Shown in pieces: positions 24,510-33,579 of a stretch of DNA of 64,000 nt. The stretch's first letter is position 1. Every line of letters begins with the position of its first letter. Below the pieces are notes generated by a model. That model made no database searches. It was given only the letters and a program-made list of their open reading frames with translations, and had not been told where the DNA came from. This DNA comes from an uncultured Paracoccaceae bacterium (GTDB taxonomy: Bacteria; Pseudomonadota; Alphaproteobacteria; Rhodobacterales; Rhodobacteraceae): assembly GCA_947503925.1 (NCBI GenBank), contig CANNFQ010000003.1:286485-350484 (forward strand), in the 5' to 3' direction. Both the position numbers and the translations under genes were made by a program.

Positions 24510-24836
24510 TTAGTTCAACTGAACCTGTAGCGGATATTGCCCATCCTCGAACGGGCCAAACAGATCATCAAGATCAGGATGGTCCACAGGCTCCCCCGAA
24601 TAATCGGCGACCAGGTTCTGTTCGGACACATAAGCCACGTAAAAGCTTTGCTCATTCTCGGCCAACAAGTGGTAGAACGGCTGATCTTTTTTCGGGCGGC
24701 TATCCTCTGGGATGGCGTTGTACCAGGCATCCGTATTGGAAAACATCGCATCCACGTCAAAAACCACCCCCCGGAATGGATGTTTCCGGTGGCGGACGAT
24801 CTGACCCAGATGATACTTCGCACGTGTCGTGAACAT
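24510..24836 (-). CDS. hspQ: Heat shock protein HspQ
   Basis: A 108-residue protein with the HspQ/YccV hemimethylated-DNA-binding-like fold: AKYHLGQIVRHRKHPFRGVV, DVDAMFSNTDAWYNAIP, QPFYHLLAENEQSFYVAYVS and a C-terminal acidic FGPFEDGQYPL. In enterobacteria it enhances Lon proteolysis and relates to DnaA turnover. The length and motifs are standard. Confidence 0.94.
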   Translation of the reverse strand: MFTTRAKYHLGQIVRHRKHPFRGVVFDVDAMFSNTDAWYNAIPEDSRPKKDQPFYHLLAENEQSFYVAYVSEQNLVADYSGEPVDHPDLDDLFGPFEDGQYPLQVQLN

Positions 24837-24919
24837 AATAACAATACCCCACTAACCCGTATATGCCCCCGAAAGCCGGGCTGTCTAGGTTTTGACCCTT
24901 AAAATTAAGGAAACAGTTT

Positions 24920-25801
24920 GTGAACATTGTCCAGACAGTGCTTAATATCACCGCGCCGGTTTTTCTGCTGGCAGCCGTCGGATTTGTCTGGGTCAAGTTA
25001 GGTTTTGAATACCGGGTGGAGTTCGTCACCCGCATGGCAATGACCCTTGCCGTGCCTTGCCTGATCTTTGTGGCGTTGATGCGCACTGAGATCGCGCCAG
25101 AGGCGCTGGCCGCACTATCGCTGGCGTCACTTGTCGCCTATTGCATTGTGATCGCAGCACTTTTCGTCGCTATCAAGATAATGCGCCTTGATATTCCGAC
25201 CTATTTGGCACCTTTGTCATTTGGCAACACGGGCAATCTGGGCCTACCGCTTGCCATGTTTGCCTTTGGCGAGGTCGGATTGGGTTATGCGGTAGTTGTT
25301 TTTGCTGTCATGGCCGTTTTGTCATTTACCATTGGAGTCTGGATCGTGTCAGGAGGCGGGTCGATCAAACGTCTTGTTCAGGAGCCGATGGTTGCCGCGA
25401 CGTTGTTAGGCGCACTTTTCCTCTGGCAGGGCTGGGAAACACCAGTATTTTTGACCAACGCGCTGGATCTGATCGGGCAGATGGCGATCCCCATGATGCT
25501 GATCACGCTTGGGGTTGCCGTTGCCCGGCTAAACGGACGAATGATGCGGCAGGCCGCTGGGCTGTCCATTCTGAAGGTGCTGGTTTGCGTTGGTGCCGCC
25601 GCCTTAGCTGCTTCATTCTTTGTATTGGATCCTGTCGCCACCGCTGTTCTGGTGCTGCAAGTTGCCACGCCGGTCGCCGTTACATCCTATCTGCTAGCCG
25701 AAAAATACGGTGCGGATGCGCAACCGGTTGCCGGGCTGGTTGTTGCCTCAACCCTTTTATCCGTGATCGCTTTGCCGCTTATCCTTGCATTTGTGATCTG
25801 A
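24920..25801 (+). CDS. AEC-family membrane transporter
   Basis: A 293-residue protein with about ten membrane segments and the AEC (auxin efflux carrier-like) pattern: FLLAAVGFVWVK, MTLAVPCLIFVALM, LAPLSFGNTGNLGLPLAMFAFG, AIPMMLITLGVAVA, ATPVAVTSYLLAEKYGADA. Substrates of the family are usually small carboxylates; none can be assigned. It starts with GTG, backed by AAGGAAAC eight bases upstream. Confidence 0.9.
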   Translation: MNIVQTVLNITAPVFLLAAVGFVWVKLGFEYRVEFVTRMAMTLAVPCLIFVALMRTEIAPEALAALSLASLVAYCIVIAALFVAIKIMRLDIPTYLAPLSFGNTGNLGLPLAMFAFGEVGLGYAVVVFAVMAVLSFTIGVWIVSGGGSIKRLVQEPMVAATLLGALFLWQGWETPVFLTNALDLIGQMAIPMMLITLGVAVARLNGRMMRQAAGLSILKVLVCVGAAALAASFFVLDPVATAVLVLQVATPVAVTSYLLAEKYGADAQPVAGLVVASTLLSVIALPLILAFVI

Positions 25802-25875
25802 CGCACCGTCTTTGGGATTCACAGACCACCCTTGATCGGTTAGGATCAAAGAAAACAAAGATAAGCGAGAGGCAG

Positions 25876-26469
25876 ATGAGCAGTTTCTTTCGCGCGATGA
25901 TTGTGGTGCTTGTGTTGGGCAGTTGCAGTGGCGGTGGGTCCGGATACGGATCAGCGCCACGCGATCTAGATGACGCATGCAGTATCGTATCGCAGCGCCC
26001 CGAATACCTTCGCGCGTTCAAGCAGGTTGAACGCAAATACGGCGTGCCCGTGCCGTCGCTGATGGCGATGATCTATCAAGAAAGCAAATTTATCAGCGAT
26101 AACCGCACCCCGCATCAATATGCGTTGGGCGTCATCCCGGTTGGTCGCCAGTCATCCGCATTTGGCTATAGCCAGGCGTTGGATGGCACATGGGAAGAAT
26201 ATCAGGATCAGGTTGCCGGCCGCCGCGCCCGCCGTGACGATATTTATGCCGCAACGGATTTCATGGGCTGGTACATGGTCCAGACGGTCGAAGAAACCGG
26301 CGTGCCCATCTATGACACCCGCAACCAGTATCTGGCTTATCATGATGGCCGGACCGGGTTTAACCGTGGCACCTGGAAATCGAAAAGCTGGCTGGTGCGC
26401 ATTGCGGGCGAGGTTGAGGCGCGTGCCGTACTTTACGATACGCAGTTGCGCAGTTGCGGAAAACGCTAG
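25876..26469 (+). CDS. Lytic transglycosylase-like lipoprotein
   Basis: A protein of 197 residues with a lipoprotein signal (FFRAMIVVLVLGSC, lipobox LGSC, lipid on Cys17) followed by a Gly/Ser linker. The SLT-type domain has the catalytic Glu in MAMIYQESKF, then AFGYSQALDGTWEEYQ and YLAYHDGRTGFNRGTW. It would cleave peptidoglycan from a membrane-anchored position. ATG 25876 is chosen because it starts the signal sequence and follows GAGAGG; a much longer upstream frame is antisense-like and lacks support. Confidence 0.85.
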   Translation: MSSFFRAMIVVLVLGSCSGGGSGYGSAPRDLDDACSIVSQRPEYLRAFKQVERKYGVPVPSLMAMIYQESKFISDNRTPHQYALGVIPVGRQSSAFGYSQALDGTWEEYQDQVAGRRARRDDIYAATDFMGWYMVQTVEETGVPIYDTRNQYLAYHDGRTGFNRGTWKSKSWLVRIAGEVEARAVLYDTQLRSCGKR

Positions 26470-26479
26470 GGTCCTGGCC

Positions 26480-26788
26480 CTAACAACAGCTGGTGACACG
26501 CGGGTCGTTTTTGCAACAATCATGCACCAGATAGCGGATGATGCTGCCCATGGCCTCGAAATTCACGCGGTAGATAATGCTGCGTGACGCGCGTGTTGCG
26601 TTGATCAAGCCAGCATCAGACAAGGTGGACAGGTGGAATGATGTACGCGATGCGGATGCACCCACCTCTTTGCTGATATCGCCTGCTGCCGCACCGGCCG
26701 AACCCATCGTCACCAGATAACACAAGATGCGCAACCGCGTATCCTGTGCCAATGCGCCAAGTGCTGCAATAACGGCTTCTTCCTTCAT
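26480..26788 (-). CDS. ArsR-family transcriptional regulator
   Basis: A 102-residue winged-helix repressor (LAQDTRLRILCYLV, ISKEVGASASRTSFHLSTLSDAGLI, SRSIIYRVN). A C-terminal Cys cluster (HDCCKNDPRVTSCC) is of the kind used to sense metals or metalloids or redox state. It is divergent from a DUF6428 gene, with two matching palindromes between them. Operator 1 abuts its start codon, which suggests self-repression. Confidence 0.92.
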   Translation of the reverse strand: MKEEAVIAALGALAQDTRLRILCYLVTMGSAGAAAGDISKEVGASASRTSFHLSTLSDAGLINATRASRSIIYRVNFEAMGSIIRYLVHDCCKNDPRVTSCC

Positions 26789-26808
26789 ATTTCAATCTTT
26801 CTTGAAAT
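26789..26808. promoter_or_regulatory. Operator 1, ArsR-type palindrome
   Basis: ATTTCAA-N6-TTGAAAT, arms perfect over 7 bp, touching the ArsR start codon. It has the same arms and spacer length as operator 2. Confidence 0.8.
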
Positions 26809-26826
26809 GTCGTCGCATATGTATAT

Positions 26827-26846
26827 ATTTCAATAAGCATTGAAAT
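26827..26846. promoter_or_regulatory. Operator 2, ArsR-type palindrome
   Basis: ATTTCAA-N6-TTGAAAT (8-bp perfect arms when counted as ATTTCAAT/ATTGAAAT). It is 38 bases centre to centre from operator 1 and 12 bases before the DUF6428 start codon. It overlaps the TATATA-like stretch that probably carries the promoter. Confidence 0.82.
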
Positions 26847-26858
26847 GGGAGAGACGCA

Positions 26859-27374
26859 ATGGCATCGGCTGACATAACCCTGCAAAGATTGACGGAAGAG
26901 CTGGATCAGGTTCCACCCGACCAACCGCTTATCTTTGCTTCCGATGATGGTGATATTGGTCCGGGATATCACGTGACCGAACTGAAACATCTTGCCGTGA
27001 ATAGCATTGACTGCGGCGGCCAACGGTCAGTCTGGAATGAAGCGCAGTTGCAATTACTGGATGGGCATGATGGCAAGCATATATCGGTTGGCAAATTTAT
27101 TGCCATCGCCAGACGCAGCATGGCTGCGGTCACAGGCTTGGGTGATGTTCCGCTTTCTATTGAATATGCGCCGCTAAATCAGGGGCTTCACCGCTATCAC
27201 ATTGGTGACGCGGCGCTGGGTGCCGACGGTTTGCGGTTGTCTTTGGTCCCTGATACAGCACATTGCAAACCTGCGACAAAATTCGGAATAGTGCGCGCCA
27301 TTCAGGCCGTCACAGGCAAAAAGAAAGCGGGCCCAAAGGCCCGCCCTGTCACCGAATGCTGCGCGCGCCGCTAG
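26859..27374 (+). CDS. DUF6428-like protein under ArsR control
   Basis: A 171-residue cytosolic protein. PLIFASDDGDIGPGYHVTEL, the Asp-Cys-Gly-Gly turn SIDCGGQRSVWNEAQLQLLDG and KHISVGKFIAI match what I know as the DUF6428 family, which is often next to ArsR regulators. The role is unknown; the conserved Cys and linkage suggest metal or metalloid handling. The C-terminal 15 codons run through a hairpin that serves as the terminator of the convergent lolA gene. Confidence 0.72.
   Translation: MASADITLQRLTEELDQVPPDQPLIFASDDGDIGPGYHVTELKHLAVNSIDCGGQRSVWNEAQLQLLDGHDGKHISVGKFIAIARRSMAAVTGLGDVPLSIEYAPLNQGLHRYHIGDAALGADGLRLSLVPDTAHCKPATKFGIVRAIQAVTGKKKAGPKARPVTECCARR
27318..27344 (-). terminator. 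Terminator of lolA, inside the end of the convergent gene
   Basis: GCGGGCC-CAAA-GGCCCGC (27327-27344), perfect 7 bp, followed on the minus strand by a T-rich tract (complement of 27318-27326). It lies 27 bases after the lolA stop codon and within the coding end of the DUF6428-like gene. Confidence 0.85.
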
Positions 27375-27976
27375 GGGTTCCAGCTATTGGTTGCGGCAAC
27401 GATATTGAATTTGCGTTCGCTGATACTGCCGCCCGCAACAAGATCATTCAGGATCACGGTTGTCTGGCTGCCCACATCATCGGTTACGATCCACTGACGC
27501 AGTTCAACCGGATTTCCGGTGAACACCATCTGGATATTCCCGTATTGCGGGTTGTCGGGATCCTGGGCTGTGATCGTCGTGCTCGTCCCGTCGAAGGTCT
27601 GGTTGGTCACCATCCGTGCCCGGCTCAAATCAACATTGCGTTGCAGGATGATACCCAGCGGGGTCTGGTTCAGGGGATAAGTCTCTGGTCCCGTGTTCGA
27701 GCGCGGGTCAAAGATCGCCAATTGGCCACCCTGCCCGATCACCAAGGATTTCTCGGGCGGGTTATACTCGAACCGGATGCGCCCGGGCCGTTTGATGTAA
27801 ATGGTGCCCGTTGATAGCGTGCCATCAGCGTTGATCTGAGTGAATCCACCTTGTGCTGTCTGCAACTGGTTGAGGTATTGCGATATCTGCCCCAGGCTCA
27901 GCTGTTGCGCGGATGCGGTGCCTGCAATAACCGCAAGGATCATTGCGAAGGCGAGTGTGAAGAAACGTTTGGTCAT
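27371..27976 (-). CDS. lolA: Outer-membrane lipoprotein carrier protein LolA
   Basis: A 201-residue periplasmic chaperone that carries lipoproteins from LolCDE to the outer membrane. Signal peptide MTKRFFTLAFAMILAVIAGT then ASA. Family pattern: LNQLQTAQGGFTQINADGTLSTGTIYIKRPGRIRFEY in two parts, LVIGQGGQLAIFDPRSN, QTPLGIIL, and VELRQWIVTDDVGSQTTVIL. The length is normal. A 4-base convergent overlap joins it to the DUF6428-like gene. Confidence 0.93.
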   Translation of the reverse strand: MTKRFFTLAFAMILAVIAGTASAQQLSLGQISQYLNQLQTAQGGFTQINADGTLSTGTIYIKRPGRIRFEYNPPEKSLVIGQGGQLAIFDPRSNTGPETYPLNQTPLGIILQRNVDLSRARMVTNQTFDGTSTTITAQDPDNPQYGNIQMVFTGNPVELRQWIVTDDVGSQTTVILNDLVAGGSISERKFNIVAATNSWNP

Positions 27977-28148
27977 AAACCTTACCTATATCTGACGGTG
28001 CCTGTTTGCACCCGTTATGCAAACATCACAACAGCACGGGCCCACCCGTTAGGCGATATCACGCCGGATGATTTCCGATATCGTGGCGGCAGATACCTTT
28101 ATTTTACTGGCATTTCCGTCCGGTCGATCAGGATTTCGTGACCAGCGG

Positions 28149-29768
28149 TCAGCGCACCCAAATCTCAACCCGGCTATGCGTATTGCCTGCAACCTGACCA
28201 TCATAACAAGTCACCGGTGCCACCGGACCAAACCCGAAAGAGGACAATTCCAGATCATTATTGGCAATCACATCCCCTGCCAGGATGCTAAAGGCCGCTG
28301 CCAGCTCTGACGCTGCTTGGCCAGAGGCATCGATCGCTACTTGATCACCATCGCTGCTTTCGGCGACACCAACGAAAAAGACGTTGCGCCCGCCATAAGT
28401 GTCGTCAGACAGTGTTTCGGCAAGCGTCTGGAACATCGCGCGGTTCCACCCGCTTTCTGCACCGCTTGTCGCACCGCCGAAAAGCGTCGGGGACAGTCGC
28501 CTTGCATCAAATAGCCGCTCAAACATGCTCGCCGCTGCTGGTTTGGCCACATCGCTCAGCTGCGCGTTCATCATTGCCGACAGTCGGGCGCTGCTTTTCG
28601 TTCCATCCAGCTCTGACGCGCTGAAATCGACAAAGCCGCTATCCAGTAACGACGTCTGCACTGCGTCGCTGCTGGCGTAATCCAGCAATCTGGGCGTCAG
28701 ACTGTTCGATGGTGTGGTGTTGTAACGCGCCATGATCGGGCGAACTAATGGGTAATCCCCCGCAGCGATGTTGAAGCTTTGCGGTGCGACGCTGCGTCCG
28801 CAGCTGCCCGCCACATCCAGCACCTGGTTGTCTTCAACGCTGCTCAGATCGACCACGCTAACACTACCCGGGAATTGTTTCACCGAAGAAGCGATACTGG
28901 CCTGATCCGCCATGGTCAGCACGTTACCGGCAATTGCCTTTCCCGCGGGTTCCATGATCAGCGCAATGAACTCTGCGCGAATATCGGAGCCAGCTGGCAA
29001 TTGCAGTGGCAGGATGCGCATGTCTGCGCCGCCAAGTTCCGACCAATTGCTGATCTCGCCTGCATAGATTGCGGCAATATCGTCCAGCGAAACCGATGTG
29101 ACACCGGCGCCGGGGGCCGCGATGACCGCAAACGCCTTGAGCCCGACCATCTGGTGGGTCAACGGTCCAGTCAGGGCCCAGCCGGTCACGTCCGGAAAAT
29201 CTGCGGCGGCCGTACCGGTCAGTGGCGTCATTGCGACATTCACATCACTTGCCGCATCGCCATTCAGGCGCAGCGTCGCATCTTGGCCCGTTGCACCGCT
29301 GGAAAGCGTCAATACCTCATCGGCTTCAGACTGGCTGACAGCTACATTTGTGCCGGGATCAGCTGCGTAACTGCCTGCCACAGCTCTAAAAAGCGCGTCA
29401 TATTCTGGACGCGCGAAATTAACCGACAATTCAGTTGAGGTCGCGGGCGCAACAGATGGCGTGGCCGCAGCGGTTGCCACGTCCTGCTGGGTATCACCGC
29501 TCACCACTTCCACGAAGTCTGATGCACTCAGCCCAAAGTTGTTGTTGGCCAGTATGTCCTGACAGCCAGCACCGTAACATCCAACTTCGGAGACAGGCAC
29601 ACTGACCGCCCCGACCGAGGTGTCAACCGACAGCATCGTACCGTTAAAATCGACGATTTCACCAGCGACGCTGATAAATCCATCCAGAGATCGCAGCTCA
29701 ACTTCCTGAGCAAATAGCGCCGCAGGGGCAGTGGCACAAAGCAAAGTTGCGATGGTTCTTTTCAGCAT
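28149..29768 (-). CDS. Periplasmic phosphate-type binding domain with OmpA-like C-terminus
   Basis: A 539-residue exported protein. Signal peptide MLKRTIATLLCATAPAALFA. A short N-terminal domain with a disulfide-like CYGAGC (about residue 60) is followed by a PstS-like solute-binding domain (VAMTPLTG, GLKAFAVIAAPGAGVTSVSLDDIAAIYAGEISNW, LPLQLPAGSDIRAEF). The C-terminal region, NVFFVGVAESSDGD ... GFGPVAPVTCYDG ... SRVEIWVR, resembles an OmpA-type peptidoglycan-binding domain. ATG 29768 starts the signal peptide; the frame extends 18 codons upstream without support. The ligand is unknown. Confidence 0.8.
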   Translation of the reverse strand: MLKRTIATLLCATAPAALFAQEVELRSLDGFISVAGEIVDFNGTMLSVDTSVGAVSVPVSEVGCYGAGCQDILANNNFGLSASDFVEVVSGDTQQDVATAAATPSVAPATSTELSVNFARPEYDALFRAVAGSYAADPGTNVAVSQSEADEVLTLSSGATGQDATLRLNGDAASDVNVAMTPLTGTAAADFPDVTGWALTGPLTHQMVGLKAFAVIAAPGAGVTSVSLDDIAAIYAGEISNWSELGGADMRILPLQLPAGSDIRAEFIALIMEPAGKAIAGNVLTMADQASIASSVKQFPGSVSVVDLSSVEDNQVLDVAGSCGRSVAPQSFNIAAGDYPLVRPIMARYNTTPSNSLTPRLLDYASSDAVQTSLLDSGFVDFSASELDGTKSSARLSAMMNAQLSDVAKPAAASMFERLFDARRLSPTLFGGATSGAESGWNRAMFQTLAETLSDDTYGGRNVFFVGVAESSDGDQVAIDASGQAASELAAAFSILAGDVIANNDLELSSFGFGPVAPVTCYDGQVAGNTHSRVEIWVR

Positions 29769-30168
29769 TTGATCTCGTAGCTCCGACGATTTTGTTCCTG
29801 CACGCCAGCGCGTGCGCCGCATGCAGCACTCAACACCAAAAATGAACCAACAAACGATACGACAGTTGCAGGTTGGTTAACACTTAACCCCGCCATTGTC
29901 ACCGGTCAGTCGGTCCTCCGTTTTTTGTTTGTTTTCTTGTTGCTAAGGCACATCAGCGCACGGCCCTATCACAGGCCATAATGCAGCGATATCATTATCT
30001 CACGTCACCGGGCGGGTCCTGCGGTGGCAATTCACCTCCAAGCTGCGCGCGGACCGATCCACATAACCGCGTCTGCCCGCCGTCCCTTTTGTCGACGACA
30101 CGTCTATTTGAAACATTGCAATAATATTTTGCTCTATGGCTAAGCGCGAACACAACAGGAGCCTTGTC
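29769..30168. other. Gene-free divergent promoter region
   Basis: About 400 bases between divergent genes. I see a T-rich run (29930-29941 area) and an AT-rich stretch just before the DUF302 start, but no clear terminator, RNA fold or operator. It probably holds two divergent promoters. Confidence 0.4.
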
Positions 30169-30639
30169 ATGCGCGGCGTCATTATCGGCATTCTTTTCTT
30201 ACTGGGCACGCAGGCTGCTGCGCAATCCGTAACAGCTCGCGACGGATGGGTTGTCATGCCGACGGATAAGGGTTTTGACACCTTGCTTGATGAACTCAAA
30301 ACAGCGGTGCGCGCCAATGGTTTTGGGGTCGTGACCCAGGCTGGGCCGACGGGTGCCGCCCGCAACCGAGGTATTGCCATCCCGAATAACCGGGTCGTAG
30401 GCGTTTTTAACAATGTCTACGCTGTCCGTATTCTGGAGGCGTCCGTCCCCGCCATGATCGAAGCGCCGATCCGGTTCTATCTGACCGAAGATAACGACGG
30501 CACCGCCACCCTGTCCTATAAAACGCCCAGCCATGTCTTTGCCCCTTACGCACTGGACGCTGATGCGGACCTGATGGTAGCTGCCGCAGAGCTTGACGCG
30601 GTCTTTTCGATCATCGCCAATGCCGCCGCTGCCCGCTGA
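30169..30639 (+). CDS. Exported DUF302-family protein
   Basis: A protein of about 156 residues. Signal peptide MRGVIIGILFLLGTQAAA. The DUF302 pattern is FDTLLDELKTAVRANGFGVV followed by IPNNRVVGVFNNVYAVRILEAS and a nearly invariant middle beta sheet (IRFYLTEDNDGTATLSYKTP). Function unknown. Start ATG 30169 has AGGAG seven bases upstream; an ATG 33 bases earlier is less likely. It is followed 16 bases later by the ThDP-enzyme gene. Confidence 0.88.
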   Translation: MRGVIIGILFLLGTQAAAQSVTARDGWVVMPTDKGFDTLLDELKTAVRANGFGVVTQAGPTGAARNRGIAIPNNRVVGVFNNVYAVRILEASVPAMIEAPIRFYLTEDNDGTATLSYKTPSHVFAPYALDADADLMVAAAELDAVFSIIANAAAAR

Positions 30640-30655
30640 AGATAAGGATAACCCT

Positions 30656-32269
30656 ATGCATGATACGATCCGCGCCGCCGATGTTCTGGCGCGCCGCCTA
30701 TATGCGGCGGGCTGCCGCCATGCCTTTGGAATGCCCGGGGGTGAGGTACTGACCCTGATCGATGCGCTGGAGAAGGCGGGCATCCGGTTCATCCTGACCA
30801 AGCATGAAAACGCCGCAGGTTTCATGGCAGAGGGGGTGCATCACGTGGATGGCGCCCCGGCAATTCTGGTTGCCACCGTTGGGCCGGGTGCCATGAACGG
30901 CGTCAACGTGGTGGCCAATGCCGAACAGGACCGGGTACCCCTGATCGTGCTGACCGGCTGCGTGGATGCGGCTGAGGCGCAGACCTACACCCATCAGGTG
31001 CTAGACCATCGCAAGGTGTTCGACCCGATCACCAAAGCCACATTCACCCTTGATCCTGTCGCCGCAGGTGTGATTGCCGATAAGGCCGTTGGCATCGCCA
31101 CCGAAGGCCGCGCCGGGCCGGTGCATATTGATGTACCCATCAGCGTCGCCGATGCAGCCGCCGCACCGTTGGACATCAGCCGCGCTGCGGCTTCACCTGT
31201 TGCCCCATATGGTGCCGATCTGAAAGCCGCGCGCGACTGGCTCGCAGGTGCGAAACGCCCGGTGATCGTGGCGGGGCTTGATGTGCTGAAAGACGGCTCT
31301 GCCGACGTGCTCGCCGCGTTTGCCGAAACCTTCCACATTCCGGTCATCACCACCTACAAGGCGAAGGGCGTATTGCCAGAGGATCACCCGCTTTCACTGG
31401 GCGGCGCAGGCCTCTCACCTCTTGCGGACAAACACTTGCTGCCATTTCTGGACGCTGCCGACCTGATCCTGCTGGTCGGCTATGACCCGATCGAGATGCG
31501 GACCGGCTGGCGCGACGCATGGAGCCCGCAATCCAAGCCGGTGATCGACATCCACGCCGCTCCCAATCATCACTATATGCATCAGGCCGGGCTGAATTTT
31601 GTCGCTGATACAGGTGCGGCACTCCAGACGATAATGGATGGCCTGGAACCCAACGCCACATGGGCTGGCGGCGAAATCCCAGCGTTGAAAGCGGCCCTGG
31701 CCGATGCTTTCCCCAAGGACGAAGCATGGGGTCCGGGGGCAGTCATTGACACCTGCCGCACTGTCCTGCCCGCCGATACAATCGCCACCGTCGATAGTGG
31801 CGCGCATCGCATCTTGCTGTCGCAAATGTGGACCTGCACCAGCCCGCGCACATTGCTGCAATCATCAGGGCTTTGCACCATGGGGTGTGCCGTCCCGCTG
31901 GCCATGGGGGCCAAGATCGCGGCACCTGATCGCCCGGTCGTCAGCTTTTCCGGCGATGCCGGACTGCTGATGGTGGCAGGTGAGCTTTCGACGGCAGCCG
32001 AACTGGGTCAGAACACAATCTTTGTCGTCTTTATCGATGCTTCGCTGGCGCTGATCGAGCTGAAACAACGGCAACGCCAGATGGCCAATACCGGCGTGGA
32101 TTTCGGGCAGCACGACTTTGCCACCATCGCCCGCGCCTTTGGCGGCAACGGGGTGACAGTGCGTGACCGTGACGCACTGTCAACGGCCTTGACCGATGCG
32201 CTGTCGGCAGACAGGTTCACCCTCATCGCAGCAGAGATCGACAGGCAAGCCTATGACGGACGCATCTAA
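30656..32269 (+). CDS. Thiamine-diphosphate enzyme, acetolactate synthase-like
   Basis: A 537-residue enzyme with three ThDP domains: the Pyr domain with the cofactor Glu (FILTKHENAAGFMAEG, ATVGPGAMNGVNVVANAEQDR), a middle domain (AKRPVIVAGLDVL) and the PP domain with SGDAGLLMVAGELSTAAELG and IDASLALIELKQRQ. It is not a canonical IlvB: the usual Asn-Asn of the metal motif is replaced (FIDAS). It overlaps by 17 bases with a class III CoA-transferase gene, so an oxalyl-CoA decarboxylase-like or other 2-oxoacid decarboxylase role on a CoA-linked substrate is possible. This is inference. Confidence 0.85.
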   Translation: MHDTIRAADVLARRLYAAGCRHAFGMPGGEVLTLIDALEKAGIRFILTKHENAAGFMAEGVHHVDGAPAILVATVGPGAMNGVNVVANAEQDRVPLIVLTGCVDAAEAQTYTHQVLDHRKVFDPITKATFTLDPVAAGVIADKAVGIATEGRAGPVHIDVPISVADAAAAPLDISRAAASPVAPYGADLKAARDWLAGAKRPVIVAGLDVLKDGSADVLAAFAETFHIPVITTYKAKGVLPEDHPLSLGGAGLSPLADKHLLPFLDAADLILLVGYDPIEMRTGWRDAWSPQSKPVIDIHAAPNHHYMHQAGLNFVADTGAALQTIMDGLEPNATWAGGEIPALKAALADAFPKDEAWGPGAVIDTCRTVLPADTIATVDSGAHRILLSQMWTCTSPRTLLQSSGLCTMGCAVPLAMGAKIAAPDRPVVSFSGDAGLLMVAGELSTAAELGQNTIFVVFIDASLALIELKQRQRQMANTGVDFGQHDFATIARAFGGNGVTVRDRDALSTALTDALSADRFTLIAAEIDRQAYDGRI

Positions 32270-33452
32270 TACCGGCCCATTGCAGGGCATCCGCGTGCTG
32301 GACCTCAGCCGCATTCTGGCAGGACCAACCTGCACCCAACTCCTCGGCGATCTGGGGGCTGAGATCCTCAAGATCGAAAACCCAAAGGGCGGTGATGATA
32401 CCCGCACATGGGGCCCACCCTTTGTCACCAATGAAGACGGACACCCAACCGACAGATCGTCCTATTTTCTTTGCGCTAATCGCAACAAATACTCGGTCGC
32501 GGTCGATATTTCGTCGGCTGAAGGTCAACAGACCATCCGCGCACTTGCCGCCCAATCCGATATCGTGATCGAAAACTTCAAACCCGGCGGATTGCAGAAA
32601 TACGGACTGGATGCCGCGACGCTTTGTGCCGCCGATCCCGCGCTGATCTATTGTTCGATATCGGGCTATGGCCAGACCGGCCCCAACGCCCGCAAACCCG
32701 GCTATGACCTGATGGCGCAGGGCTATGGTGGGATCATGTCGCTAACCGGTGAAGCAGATGGGGAACCGATGAAGGTTGGCGTCGGCATCGCCGATGTGAT
32801 GTGCGGCATGTATGCCAGCGTTGGCATTTTGGCGGCACTTCGCCACCGGGACCAGACAGGCGAAGGACAGCATATTGACCTGTCACTTGTGGACAGTCAG
32901 GTGGCCTGGCTGATCAACGAAGGCACGGGATATCTGACAACCGGGCAGCGTCCGATCCGGCGGGGCAATGGCCACCCCAACATCGCACCTTATCAGGTAT
33001 TTGCGACGGCGGATGGCCACGTGATTGTCGCGGTCGGCAATGACGGGCAGTTCGGTCGCTTTTGCGGGTTTCTCGGGCTGGACGCCCTGCCCGGTGACCC
33101 TCGCTTTGCGACCAATTCCGCGCGGCTGAACAATCGGGATGCTCTGGTTGCCGCGCTGGAACCCGCGCTTGCTGCCCGCTCGACCCAAGACGTTATCGCC
33201 GGGCTGGAAGCCTGCGCCGTGCCGGTGGGGCCAGTGCAGACATTGGATCAGGTCTTTGCCTCCGATCAGGTGGCGGCGCGGGAGATGGTGATCAGCATGG
33301 ATTGCCCGGATGCGGCAACCAAAGATGTCCGTTTGATCGGCAATCCGCTGAAATTTTCGGCAACGCCTGTGTCATATCGCAGGGCGCCGCCCAAGCTTGG
33401 GCAGGATACGGCCGATATTCTGCAATGGCTGGATTCAGCGATTGAACGCTAA
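32253..33452 (+). CDS. CaiB/BaiF-family (class III) CoA-transferase
   Basis: A 399-residue enzyme. GIRVLDLSRILAGPTCTQLLGDLGAE with the catalytic-Asp loop region KPGYDLMAQGYGGIMSLTGE (Asp in PGYD), NRNKYSVAVD and GEGQHIDLSLVDSQ are family hallmarks. Class III enzymes move CoA between carboxylic acids without a free intermediate. The start is inside the preceding ThDP gene (17-base overlap), so the two are co-expressed. Donor and acceptor acids are unknown. Confidence 0.92.
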   Translation: MTDASNTGPLQGIRVLDLSRILAGPTCTQLLGDLGAEILKIENPKGGDDTRTWGPPFVTNEDGHPTDRSSYFLCANRNKYSVAVDISSAEGQQTIRALAAQSDIVIENFKPGGLQKYGLDAATLCAADPALIYCSISGYGQTGPNARKPGYDLMAQGYGGIMSLTGEADGEPMKVGVGIADVMCGMYASVGILAALRHRDQTGEGQHIDLSLVDSQVAWLINEGTGYLTTGQRPIRRGNGHPNIAPYQVFATADGHVIVAVGNDGQFGRFCGFLGLDALPGDPRFATNSARLNNRDALVAALEPALAARSTQDVIAGLEACAVPVGPVQTLDQVFASDQVAAREMVISMDCPDAATKDVRLIGNPLKFSATPVSYRRAPPKLGQDTADILQWLDSAIER

Positions 33453-33579
33453 ATACCTGAAATTTATGTGCTAAACTGCATTGAAACACTTATGACAGGT
33501 TCGTCATTCACGGGTCTGTGTGATGTGCAATCTGTGCGGGGCTGATACCCCATAGGACAGACCAAGGAGCGTGCAGCAC

